Source: Galaxea fascicularis
Taxonomy: Eukaryota; Cnidaria; Anthozoa; Scleractinia; Euphylliidae
Reading direction: 5' to 3'
DNA length: 64,000 nucleotides
Assembly: GCA_948470475.1 (NCBI GenBank)
Contig: OX419338.1
Coordinates: 16,462,257-16,526,256 of the forward strand
Shown: positions 11,362 through 21,693 of the stretch, one piece after another
Layout: the number at the start of each line of letters is the position of its first letter
How positions within the stretch are numbered: the stretch's first letter is position 1
Made by a program: the position numbers and the translations under genes
The notes under the pieces: model-generated
What the model saw: the letters and a program-made list of their open reading frames with translations, nothing else
What the model was told of the DNA's origin: nothing
Databases searched by the model: none

Positions 11362-13430
11362 GGTTCAGTGTGCAACGTCGGACAACGGGACAGATGGTCG
11401 TGGAAGACCGTGTCTCGCGAGGGAAGGAGGTATGATTCCACATGTCGTTTGAGAACACTATGTCCATTTGTTAAGAGAGGCTAAATTTTAAATAGTTGAA
11501 AATATTTTATTTAGAGGGATATGACCATAGGTGTGCTCTTGCAAATCGAAGCTCCACTTGTGTACGCTTCTCGTAAGTAGACACATCCCAATGCGGACAC
11601 GAGGCTGCGGTGCCAGCGATTTCCCCAAGAAAAATCTACATTTATACCCTCTTACAAGCAGACGTCTCCCCAAAGAGGGCACAAAACCGCAGTCCTCTTG
11701 CAGCCGGAAGCGGACATGTTGGAGCTCTTGGAAGTCGATACTAGATCAAACAGCCGTTCGCCTCCATTTGTAATTGAAGCCTCTGTTGATTTCTTTCTCC
11801 ATGTAGCGATTGCGTGCAGTTTCGCAAACGTTTTCGACGGTCATTGACCTAATCATCCACTGCTCATTTTTTAATGTATTTTTATTCCAGTGGAGATGCC
11901 TGACAAACACGCCCCTACCCCCAGGGAACATAAAGTCTTTAAACCCTCCGTAAGCGGGCACCTTTACTTGGTTCCGAGACTGTCCCTTAAAAAGGATCAG
12001 TATTTTAGAAGTAAACCCATAACTTTGATTCTGTTTCAGGCAAAATTGGATATTTGAAGGACAAACGAAAAGGTGAAAAAACTAATTCTTCGGGTAACCC
12101 AACACAAAAATCGAAAAACAACAAGGATAATACCGAAAGATATGGCGATACTTCAACCACTGAAGCAAGGAGTCAAACAGCACTAAGAAACACAAAGCGA
12201 AGAAGCGCCGTTTTTACCATCTGGGGTAGTACGAAATGCCCCGATATACATGGAGATGAAGTGAAAAATGTCTATTCTGGTAAGTACGAAATGGTACGCA
12301 GATCATCTATACGAACTCATATGATCGCGCATGAAAAGTCTTTAAGGTACTTTGCTACGTTGTAGTCTGTACTAATCAGTTTCCATTCTAAACAATGAAT
12401 TTGAAAATATTTCAGTCAAAGGCTCAGGAAAATTACTCAGACTCTCGATATCAATTCAGTAGAAAGTTAAGACTTACTAAAACGCGTCAATTTTGTTTCG
12501 TAAGGATTGAGAGTCTGGACTCTCTTGTTTTGGTCTCGCGTTACATCGCTGTGTGATGTCTCAACCAATGAGGACCATTAATACCAATCGTTTCGTGCTT
12601 GCACAAATTTTACCGCGCTTGGCACCAGCTACATCTAATTGTGTCAAATTCTGATTCAAATTCAAAATGTTAATTGCGTCCGTTGTGATTTGCCAGAGTA
12701 TTTGCTTTTGTTTTGGTTTTACGCAAGTCAGTTAAAACCGCTCTAAAATAGAGGCTGACATGTGGAGCAACATAGGTGTAGTTAGATTTGGGATAAAGTA
12801 TATTATATCACACGCCATAAATGATTGCTAGATAAAGAGTCTCTAATTATCTGGCTTTGATTTCATTCAGGTAAAGTAGCAACCCTCCATTCTCGCTCCA
12901 ACCCAAGAGTTGGCTCGGAATATCTGTGTATTCCACACCAACTTATGAATGCATACAAATCGTCGAGTAGCGGACTTTTCTTGTCGCCTGTGAAATACGG
13001 TGCTAACATGAGCATTTTGATAACCATGGGGCCAGACATGTGTAAATCTAAGGGCACTGAAATGTGTAAGATATGGAGGAAAACAATGCCGGAAATGTTC
13101 AGAACACTCGATTACTTCCAAGTCCCTTGCTCTGTGTGCATACACGAGAAACGAACAACCACGCTTATCACGCCAGGACGTGACATGTGTCACTCTGGAT
13201 GGTCGCGAGAGTATCTCGGGTTTTTAATGACTCATCACCATGGTGAGGCTGCGCATCACATCTGCGTCACTGCAGACGCAGAAAGTGTTCCAGGAAGCAA
13301 CACTACTGGAACACAAGGCCCGCAACTTCAGTCGGTAGCGTATAACTGCGATGGACCTAATTGTCCCACAACACTGGACAGCTCGTCTAGCGAACCGAAG
13401 GCACTATCTTGCGTTGTATGTACGATCTAA
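11362..13430 (+). CDS. Short-chain collagen C4-like protein, three 3' exons
   Basis: Three exons join in phase: 11362-11429, 12040-12279 and 12871-13430 (stop TAA). Acceptors are AATCAG, GTTTCAG and CATTCAG; donors are GAG|GTATGA and TCTG|GTAAGT. The last two exons give a Cys-rich C-terminal domain with the hallmarks of cnidarian and sponge short-chain collagen C4-like proteins. These are a FTIWGSTKCP block, VYSG, EYLCIP, VPCSVC, a C-x2-GW-x3-YLGF block and a closing LSCVVC. The family is secreted, normally with a Gly-X-Y triple helix before this domain. Here that part reads as a Lys/Asn/Thr-rich stretch with scattered glycines (GTDGRGRP, then GYLKDKRKGEK), so the helix looks lost or eroded. 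The signal peptide and first exons were not found upstream. An intact extracellular protein is most likely, but an incomplete copy cannot be excluded. Confidence 0.75.
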
Positions 13431-14085
13431 ATCAAGCGCAGTGGATTGTAGAATATTCAACATCGTGGCCATGGAAAGTTGGGTTATGTGGCATGCAGCG
13501 AAGGGTGCAGTGGATGACATCGGCAACACCATTCTTTTAGTCTTGATTGCGACGGCATCATGGCTTTGAAGAAGTAGCCACCATGAAAATGTCAAACCGG
13601 CCAAACAACAAGCGAGCCTTCTACGTGACTAACACAAACACGTCGTTGTCAGGAAATTTTCGATATCAAACGTTCATTTTTGAGTGGGAAAGCATTTGTT
13701 TCAACCCACAGTGTGGTTCACGATAGGAATCTTTTGAGACGACTCCAAAATGATGATTTGGGCGGCTTGCCTGATATTATAAATTTATTTTATTCAATAT
13801 TCGTACAAAGAATTCTTTACTATGATATTCCATTACCATGAAAGACATAAAGTAGACATTATAACTTGAGGATGAGTAAAACTGCGATCTTCATGTATAT
13901 CCTCTGATCTGTTCTTAAGATCTATAGTCACTTTCTGGAACTAACAGATCAAATTTAAATACATCAATATTCACTACTTGAAGTGCGATGTCAAATCTAA
14001 AGGGAAATTAAGCACCGGCGGTTTTGAGCGACGGCCAGCAACATGTCTTTTAACTTGCCTTGACGCTACCACATTTTAATTACGA
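13431..14085. other. 3' flank of the collagen C4-like gene
   Basis: Presumed 3' UTR and intergenic sequence. No gene or clear repeat was recognised. Confidence 0.4.
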
Positions 14086-14394
14086 AAAGCTGGTTTTGCA
14101 TAAACATAAGCACAAGCGCTCGCATAAAAACATAAGAAGAACGAACCCACTTATTTGGCTTATGTTTATGCTCTCATGTTTTCACCAGACATAAGCGTAA
14201 GCATATGCACAAGAAGAACGGAACTGTTCGCTTTTCTTGTGCTTATGCTTATGTCGAGCGTTTTGCTGATGAAAACAGCACAAGGCAAATAAGTGGGTTC
14301 GTTCTTCTTATGTTTATGCTATGTCGCTGCTTTTTTCAATTGCACTTTTGCTTATGCTTATGCTTGTGCTTATGCACTAGTGAAAACCAGCCTT
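14086..14394. mobile_element. Multi-hairpin foldback element
   Basis: The ends AAGCTGGTTTTGCA and TGAAAACCAGCCTT are inverted. Inside, AAGAAGAACGAACCCACTTA (from about 14130) pairs with TAAGTGGGTTCGTTCTTCTT (near 14290). A CATAAGC...GCTTATG hairpin sits at the centre. It is rich in CATAAGCA units and has no open frame. Confidence 0.75.
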
Positions 14395-15239
14395 AAGTGA
14401 CTTTACTATTATAAAGATTATTTACTTGAGAATTTATGCGAAACGTCAACTGCTTCTGGTTTCCGTCCGTCGCCCCAAAACGCCTAAGTTTAAACTTCCT
14501 TTTATGTAACGACTGCCACTGATTGGTCACTGAGCTCGGTATTCAAATGTAACTCGCCATAAGATCAACCATAAGATTCAGCAACTGTTGCCCTCCCAAG
14601 GTGCAGGAGATTATTCAGGAGCAAATGTCACGATCGAGTTTTGCAGTCCCTCTAAAAAGACGACCATTATTTAAAAGTTCATCCGGTCCCTGGGTGACGT
14701 TCGATCTGCACTCTTTATCATTATATATTTGTCTGACATTTCTTATAGAGCTGTGGAAAAATAAAGTTGTGTTATCAGTTGTCACGAATTATTTCTTGGG
14801 TTTCTCTGTAGCTGCACAATAAAGCACGTGATTTCTTAATTTCACTTGGGAAATTGTTAGGTTTGCTTCCCTTGAGCCTTAATGTTTCCTTCTACTTCGA
14901 TAGTGAAGCTCGTAGATCCCATCCGACATCCGACAGTTATGAAAAGCCGACATTTGACATCCGACTTGTGAAAATCCCTGTGAAAATCCGACAACTGACC
15001 TCTGAGAGTCTTTCTCACGCGTCCTACTAGCGAAAACCCAATACCCAATTTGTAAACATCGGACAGAGTAGAATTCGGCCAGACAGTTTGCCCTCAAACT
15101 GGCTTCACTGAGATTGGATGACGATTTTTCCAAAGTAAAACAGACAATGTGTTCCATGATCAAATGGACGTTCAGAAGTTAACTACATGTTAAAACAAGT
15201 AATGTCTATCATTGGTCTTGAAAAATAGTGTTTCACACT
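14395..15239. other. Intergenic, no gene seen
   Basis: Only short unconvincing frames. Near 14933-15000 several copies of a CATCCGACA/AATCCGACA-like motif recur, perhaps remnants of an element with subterminal repeats. Confidence 0.3.
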
Positions 15240-15330
15240 GCTAATACTACTGCTGTCGCTGCTGCTACTGTTACTGCTATTGCTACTACTGTTACTACTG
15301 CTACTACTCCTCCTCCTCCTCCTAGTACTA

Positions 15331-15368
<38 letters not shown>

Positions 15369-15386
15369 ACTGCTCACTACTCACTG

Positions 15387-15451
<65 letters not shown>

Positions 15452-15535
15452 ACTACTACTACTACTACTACGCTACTGAGTAGTAGTACTGATCAGTGCT
15501 ACTACTACTATTGTTGCTACTGCTAGTACTACTTT
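15240..15535. repeat. Long CTA/CTG/CTC trinucleotide array
   Basis: About 300 bp of ACT, GCT and TCC triplets with a few interruptions. The open frames for poly-Leu, poly-Tyr, poly-Thr and poly-Ser here are artefacts of the repeat. Confidence 0.95.
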
Positions 15536-15805
15536 TAGCAACCTAGACACCACCACTTGGATTCACAAAATGTAAGGGCTAACCGGAGTCTTGAGAGTAG
15601 CCTGCAGAGCAGGCTTTTTCATGGGTTATGAACAAGGAGATCGGGGAGAGAAGAAAATGTGATTAAGGGTGCTCAGCCGCCAAAAACCGCCCACAATGCA
15701 GCATCAGAGTTTAGCTGACAAGAGTAAGTATGACATTCCCGAAGACAACTGTGTAATGCAACTATGACTTACCAAATTTCTTAATCACTTTATTTTAACG
15801 GTACT

Positions 15806-16105
15806 GAGTCAAGTGAAGGATGATCCGCGAAGTTGTGAACGCAATTTATGCAATTGCGCAAAGAAACCTGGATAAAAATCCAGGGCTTCAATGGGGTTTG
15901 AACCCGTGACCTCGCGATCCCGGTGCGATGCTCTAAGCAACTGAGCTATGCAGCCACTGACGTATATGAAATTAATCAAACATGAAATGCGAAAATGGAA
16001 TCAAGTGTAGGAAAAATTGCATAAATTACGCTCACAACTGCGAGGATCATCCTTTACTTGATTTCATATCGGCAGTTAATATATGATTTATTTCATATAA
16101 GTCAT
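15806..16105 (-). repeat. tRNA-derived SINE, copy 1 (tRNA part on minus strand)
   Basis: The minus strand of 15895-15955 reads as a tRNA-like promoter, with an A box (TAGCTCAGTTGCTTAGAGC) and a B box (GGGTTCAAACCC). It is flanked by inverted arms: GTGAAGGATGATCC ... ACGCAATTTATGCAATTG on the left and AATTGCATAAATTACGC ... GGATCATCCTTTAC on the right. The right end has a tail with ATATATGATTTATTTCATAT. The copy at 35129-35410 carries the same modules but with the tRNA part in the other orientation relative to this tail. It is not a functional tRNA gene. Confidence 0.8.
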
Positions 16106-16183
16106 TCAGTCTTTTAACACGTTTAACACAGAGTTAATAGAAGGCCTACTCTGGGACCTTAAGTCGCCGTAACTTAAGGCGAC

Positions 16184-17436
16184 TTAAAGGAGAACGCAAG
16201 GCGAAAACCTAATTTTTAAAACGTCGTTCTTACGAAAGCACATGATATGTCGTTAACAAATCGCTATGTTTTAGGATGTGAACTTACCTTTTAACCTGAT
16301 TATAACAGCAAAAAGCTCCGTACCAGAGCAATTTGAACGTCCGCCATTTTGGAAGCCATGTTGAAGGCTTGGGCGCATAGAATGACGTCACTGCGCACAT
16401 GGGAGATTGTAGTCAAATCGAATAAAATATAGCACTGTCTGTAGAGCTTGAAATGTTACGTTTATGTATAATTGAATCTTATCTTGGAGGGTTCACCGAG
16501 GTCTACGAAATGTTCGAAATAAATGTCACAGCTGGCAAATTATTTTGTGAGCACTTGTGTACATAAGCGCTTACATATTATTTAGTTTCCTTGGTGCTCT
16601 CATTCCGTGCACTTGACACAAACCCACGATAGCGGTCTCTAGGACTTCCTGCTGTAAACAATTAGTTTGAAAGAGAGGGTGCTGTGTTATACATCTAGGA
16701 GTCGGTTGATCTGCCTCTATGTCTGAACAAAATTAATATAAACAGGTTATATCGCAACCATTTCGCAGTTAGTCTGTCACACACGCCACCACAAAATACG
16801 GAAAAATAAATCAATCAGAATCAAACAACACTTTCTTCCCATCGAGTCCATGGCTTTTTATTAGCTTCCTAGTGCCAAAATAGTTTACACCTGCGGAATA
16901 TAAAAGTATTATCACCTGAAATTTTATTTACGGCTTCCTCAATCTCCTTGCAGCATAAACATTCTTCCTCTTGTTGCCCTTTCCAGTTCGCACAACACTC
17001 GCATACACATCCCGATGTATTTCCTCTTCTGCGCTCATCTTGACTCTCATGAACATTGTCTTCGTCTGACTCCGAACTGTCTCGCATAGGTTCAAAAGAA
17101 TAAGGCTAGATCTCAGCCATAATCCAAGCTAAATGTAGTTTCGATAGGCCGTTTCGAGACAAGATTCTTCACAAGTTTTGTTGACCTGAAAAAAGGCCTG
17201 TGCGCAGTGACGTCACAGCATGGCCCCAGGCATTCCTTTTATGGAAGTAACCGGAAAGAAAGATGTCCAAAATGGCGGACGTTCAATTTTGAAAATGACC
17301 ACGGGTTTTGGACTCTTTTCGTCACTTTCGACAGGCAAAATTCACTTTTTCTTGCTTTTTAGTACAAATCTAAGCTATTTCAACAGTTTTAAGCTCCCAT
17401 ATAAAATACGACCCCTAGCCTTCCGTTCTCCTTTAA
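16184..17436. mobile_element. Nested TTAA-flanked foldback element
   Basis: The element at 16188-17432 starts AGGAGAACGCAAGGC and ends with the inverted form (one mismatch). It is flanked on both sides by TTAA (16184-16187, 17433-17436), the target of Kolobok and piggyBac transposons. Inverted similarity continues inward for about 210 bp, for example GAACGTCCGCCATTTTGG near 16335 against CCAAAATGGCGGACGTTC near 17267. It splits the AAGGCGACTT subterminal block of the larger element, so it inserted later. It contains one short cysteine-rich frame and probably depends on a transposase made elsewhere. Confidence 0.8.
16869..17087 (-). CDS. P2X7-like C-terminal cysteine domain inside the TTAA element
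   Basis: A 72-codon frame starts at an ATG at 17087. An acidic Ser/Asp/Glu-rich stretch precedes a cysteine motif RRGNTSGCVCECC ... EEECLCCKEI. This spacing resembles the zinc-binding cytoplasmic tail of P2X7 receptors, a module often found in cnidarian proteins annotated P2X7-like. No channel segment is present. A possible donor (CCGCAG|GTGTAA) near the end means the annotated stop may be intronic. The location inside a TTAA-flanked element suggests it is a transposon accessory or transposase fragment, not a receptor. The family match is from memory and moderately sure. Confidence 0.5.
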   Translation of the reverse strand: MRDSSESDEDNVHESQDERRRGNTSGCVCECCANWKGQQEEECLCCKEIEEAVNKISGDNTFIFRRCKLFWH

Positions 17437-17466
17437 GCAAAATTGGCAGAAAAATCATTGCGACTA

Positions 17467-17526
17467 TAGGCGATTTAAGGCGATTTAAGGCGACTTAAGG
17501 CGACTTAAGGCAACTTAAGGCAACTT
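17467..17526. repeat. Left subterminal AAGGCGACTT repeats
   Basis: Six imperfect 10-bp units alternate GGCGATTTAA, GGCGACTTAA and GGCAACTTAA. They continue the block at 16158-16187, separated from it by the nested TTAA element. Confidence 0.85.
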
Positions 17527-18082
17527 TATTTGACTCAAGTAATAAAACCTAAAGTTAGCAAAGGTGTCTCTATAAACTGAATACAATATCTAGAGAATCC
17601 CTTGCAATAAACCGATATTAGCTGATATTACAGCAAATTATCTTGTTTACTTTTGTGTCGATGTAAGTCCCCATAGTCTCAAGTGTCCCAATTTCAAACC
17701 ATTTTAGGTACAAATGCTTAGACGGAATTACCACAACAGTTAATGTTCAATTACATAGTCAAAGCTAGTCAATAAATAATCAGGAATGATCATGGTGACT
17801 GGTATATGGCTATAGTAATTTAGTCAAAATAAAAACCAACATCAAACAGAACTATACAAAATATATAAATAGTGACAAAAATTTGAAATTAATTTTAGGA
17901 AAATAGACATGAATTACAGAAAGCAATTAATTTATTTTCCACAAAATAACTTGGTGTCGAAGACACAGTTGGGGTAAAACAATAGAGAACAAGAGACAGA
18001 GGAAAACCACAGGGAGCCCATACACGCGGAAATAGGCTTGTGAGGAGGTGTTATATTGTCACCTGTCCTGTGTCGACATCTT

Positions 18083-18836
18083 CTACACCAAGAAGGAACC
18101 TTCACAAATTATAAAAATTGTTATCTTGGTAAAATTGTCTCCCATATTTTTGGTACTTGTACTGTCGATTTTGGCATGGAAGTTTGGCAAATCGCATGCC
18201 TCTCCAATAGCATCCATAATTGCTTGGTCCTTTTCAGGAACCCAACCAATTTGTTGTTCTCCTGCCTCGGTCAAACAAAACACCCCAATACCATTTTGCG
18301 AACCACGTGCTAAGGTCCTTCCTAAGAAGACTTCCTTTCCAGTCTTTCCAACTACTTTCAGGGCTCCAGAAAACTTCGACGTCCCACTTATAGAGAACCG
18401 AATTTTTTAAGAAGATCTTTTACTTCTGTTGATCGGATCACCAGGACCTAGTTTCAAGCTTTTAACTGGTTCAACCCCGTAGCGTTTAACCTAGAAAAAT
18501 AAAATAAATTTTGTGTTTGGGCTGGTGGCAGCATTAAAGGTTTAAAAGCATTCATTATTATATTGTTTTACCTTACAACTATCCAGAAATTATTGAGTCA
18601 AGAGTCACAACGAATAACAAGCACACTGCACTAATCTCCGCCATTTTGATTCTCCCATTAAACTTCGTGCCCCTAACTAGTTTCCATGCTCTGAAGAGAG
18701 GAGCGGGATACCTCGCGGGTTTCCCTTCTTTCCGCCCGTATAGCGAAAATTCAAGCTCTCCCGCAAGTACGCCTATTTTATCTGCTATAACGAAAAATTT
18801 CCTTTACTTTACCTCGAATTGTGTCGCCGGGACCAT
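18083..18836 (-). pseudogene. Broken two-exon gene within the composite transposon
   Basis: Exon 1 is predicted at 18813-18836 (ATG, eight codons, donor GAG|GTAAAG). Exon 2 runs from 18490 after TTTTTCTAG to a stop at 18083; both are phase 0. Exon 2 starts VKRYGVEPVKSLKLGPGDP and then meets a stop (TAA). The +1 frame reads EVKDLLKKFGSL across the same spot, so there are two compensating indels. The frame then resumes with FSGALKVVGKTGKEVFLGRT and GIGVFCLTEAGEQQIGWVPE. I do not recognise the domain. It was probably a transposon-encoded protein and is not functional here. Confidence 0.5.
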
Positions 18837-19075
18837 TTTTCTTTGCTCAATGCAAGTAGGTAGCCAGTCAAGAGAAACAAGGTGGACTGTTTCTGAGGGT
18901 GTACACTTTAAAGATTGCACGCCAGCATGATAATCTACTCCACGAGGGAAAAGCACGTGTTTTCATTGAAGCGGTCGCTCACACATCCTCATCACACATC
19001 GCGTGCGCGTTGTTATTTTCAGTCACGGGACAAAACAAAGTCACGTGATCAAATAATGGACTGTCGGCCATGTTT

Positions 19076-20210
19076 ACTATGGGGGGTGATTACCGTCATA
19101 ATTGAATTGTTGATTTTCTGACGTGTTATTACATTTTGCATTGTAATGAATTTTTGTCTGTTTTGGATTTTATGTTGGTTTTATCAATTTTCTGACAGAA
19201 TTCAGAATTTTTTCTCTAATCAAATTTTCGGATAGCCTGAACTTTCTGTTGATTTGAATTTTCAGGTTGTGTCAGTTTTCGGGGAGCTTTTCGATTTTCC
19301 GACTAGTTTTGAATACTTCACATCTCCGATTCGTTTCTGGTGAATTTTCTGCCAGTAGTTCTAATTTTCGGACACATTCAATTTTCGGCTACAACTTTTC
19401 TCGAGTTGGCCTGGTGACTACGAGACACCAGGTCGAGGTAATATACCGTGTTGATCCAAGATGGCGGATAGAGTGATGGCGTTAAGGTACTTGCGAGAGC
19501 TTTTACTTAATATCATTCGGGAAATTAGAGGAGGAGGCCTTGACCCAAATACAGTGGATGCCTTACACTTTAGGCTGGATTGGCTGCATGGTTTAATAGC
19601 TCGTCTTGTTCATTTGTATGGAATCGATGAACAAATTGTGAACCTAATTAGGGGTGCACGGGATTGCCTTTTTGCAAGTCATGATATTTTTGGTGTTTCA
19701 TCACCAGCTACTGCCTTTACTGGACAACGTGGACGTCCAAGATATTCAATTCCCAGAGATCAGCTCGATTTTCTGATCGGCAGATGCTTTTCTGTCGTCG
19801 ATATTGCAACTTTGCTAGGTGTCAGTGTTCGGACTGTTGAAAGACGCTTGTTCCAATTTGGGTTGAGTGTGAGATTAACATACTCAAACATAGACAACGG
19901 AGAACTCGACCAGCTGATTCAAAACATCCTAGCAGAGTTCCCTAACACCGGGTACAGGCGAATGACTGGATTTCTGAGGAGTAGAGGTTTGAGAATGCAA
20001 CAGTGCAGAATAAGAGAAGCAATGCGGAGGGTCAATCCAGCTGGGGTCCTTCTACGGTCACTCGAGCTTAGGACAATACACCGACGACGGTACCAAGTAT
20101 ATGGACCACTTGCGTTGTGGCATATAGATGGTAATCATAAGCTAATAAGGTATCATACCCTTATTAATTAATTAGTGATTGTAATGTCAATTGTTCTTCT
20201 TCATTGCCAG
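19076..20210 (+). repeat. Left arm of a 1.1-kb inverted repeat
   Basis: This 1135-bp arm matches 20559-21693 in inverted orientation, with a 348-bp spacer (20211-20558). The two encoded 236-residue frames are identical. The outer 380 bp contain many ATTTTCTGAC or ATTTTCGGAC units, like transposon subterminal repeats. The outer boundary is at ACTATGGGGGG. Confidence 0.95.
19461..20149 (+). CDS. IS3-like integrase first exon, plus-strand copy
   Basis: The ATG at 19461 opens a frame for about 230 codons up to a donor (AATAAG|GTATCA) at 20150. After a helical N-terminus come GQRGRPRYSIP, a helix-turn-helix (VVDIATLLGVSVRTVERRL) and a second HTH of the kind before rve integrase cores (NTGYRRMTGFLRSRGL). 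WHIDGNHKLI follows, where D223 would be the first catalytic Asp. The remaining D and E of the DDE core lie on later exons that are absent from both arms and the spacer. The likely source is an IS3-like (rve) eukaryotic DNA transposon. As it stands it encodes only a truncated, catalytically incomplete protein. Confidence 0.7.
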
Positions 20211-20558
20211 TATTTGATTAGGTTATTTCTATCAGGAGAATGAAAACCACCACTTATCCCTCTCTCAGTTCATTTATTCACTCGTGCATTGTCGACTTAC
20301 CCATATATCTATGCATCATTTCCATTCTCTCTGCTTACTCAACTAGAACTTCTTGATAGTATGGGAGATGTTATTGATGTTATGAAATTGTTGAGTGAAA
20401 TTTGCTTTACATAATATCTCACTTGCAAATTATGTGGTTATTTGTGAGGATTTAAGTGTCTAAGCATTGAAAGGTATGTGTATACGTCATAAGAAATCAG
20501 TAGGATAATTTATGGCTGAAAACACTGCTTCCAGTGTTGACATTGGTGATAGACATTC
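20211..20558. other. Spacer of the integrase inverted repeat
   Basis: 348 bp without open frames or obvious similarity to the arms. It contains none of the missing integrase exons. Confidence 0.6.
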
Positions 20559-21693
20559 CTGGCAATGAAGAAGAACAATTGACATTACAATCACTAATTA
20601 ATTAATAAGGGTATGATACCTTATTAGCTTATGATTACCATCTATATGCCACAACGCAAGTGGTCCATATACTTGGTACCGTCGTCGGTGTATTGTCCTA
20701 AGCTCGAGTGACCGTAGAAGGACCCCAGCTGGATTGACCCTCCGCATTGCTTCTCTTATTCTGCACTGTTGCATTCTCAAACCTCTACTCCTCAGAAATC
20801 CAGTCATTCGCCTGTACCCGGTGTTAGGGAACTCTGCTAGGATGTTTTGAATCAGCTGGTCGAGTTCTCCGTTGTCTATGTTTGAGTATGTTAATCTCAC
20901 ACTCAACCCAAATTGGAACAAGCGTCTTTCAACAGTCCGAACACTGACACCTAGCAAAGTTGCAATATCGACGACAGAAAAGCATCTGCCGATCAGAAAA
21001 TCGAGCTGATCTCTGGGAATTGAATATCTTGGACGTCCACGTTGTCCAGTAAAGGCAGTAGCTGGTGATGAAACACCAAAAATATCATGACTTGCAAAAA
21101 GGCAATCCCGTGCACCCCTAATTAGGTTCACAATTTGTTCATCGATTCCATACAAATGAACAAGACGAGCTATTAAACCATGCAGCCAATCCAGCCTAAA
21201 GTGTAAGGCATCCACTGTATTTGGGTCAAGGCCTCCTCCTCTAATTTCCCGAATGATATTAAGTAAAAGCTCTCGCAAGTACCTTAACGCCATCACTCTA
21301 TCCGCCATCTTGGATCAACACGGTATATTACCTCGACCTGGTGTCTCGTAGTCACCAGGCCAACTCGAGAAAAGTTGTAGCCGAAAATTGAATGTGTCCG
21401 AAAATTAGAACTACTGGCAGAAAATTCACCAGAAACGAATCGGAGATGTGAAGTATTCAAAACTAGTCGGAAAATCGAAAAGCTCCCCGAAAACTGACAC
21501 AACCTGAAAATTCAAATCAACAGAAAGTTCAGGCTATCCGAAAATTTGATTAGAGAAAAAATTCTGAATTCTGTCAGAAAATTGATAAAACCAACATAAA
21601 ATCCAAAACAGACAAAAATTCATTACAATGCAAAATGTAATAACACGTCAGAAAATCAACAATTCAATTATGACGGTAATCACCCCCCATAGT
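20559..21693 (-). repeat. Right arm of the 1.1-kb inverted repeat
   Basis: Mirror copy of 19076-20210; paired coordinates sum to 40769 throughout the points checked. Similarity stops abruptly at 21693 and at 20559. Confidence 0.95.
20620..21308 (-). CDS. IS3-like integrase first exon, minus-strand copy
   Basis: Identical in translation to the plus-strand copy at 19461-20149, with the same start, donor and missing catalytic exons. The two copies converge towards the 348-bp spacer, so a read-through transcript from either side would fold into a long double-stranded RNA. Confidence 0.7.

Noticed and set aside
10826..11452. 208-codon plus-strand frame
   Set aside because: It begins without an ATG in AT-rich sequence and only its end overlaps a real exon (11362-11429) of the collagen C4-like gene.
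11746..11961. Minus-strand frame near 11.8 kb
   Set aside because: It has no domain and lies within the intron of the collagen C4-like gene.
15183..15483. Frames encoding poly-Ser, poly-Leu, poly-Tyr or poly-Thr
   Set aside because: They are translations of the trinucleotide array on both strands and have no non-repetitive coding part.
15240..15535. CRISPR-like array
   Set aside because: The repeats are plain trinucleotides without unique spacers; no array with spaced direct repeats exists in the window.
15895..15955. A tRNA gene on the minus strand
   Set aside because: A and B boxes are present but the cloverleaf is incomplete, and the segment is embedded in a SINE with a second copy at 35.2 kb.
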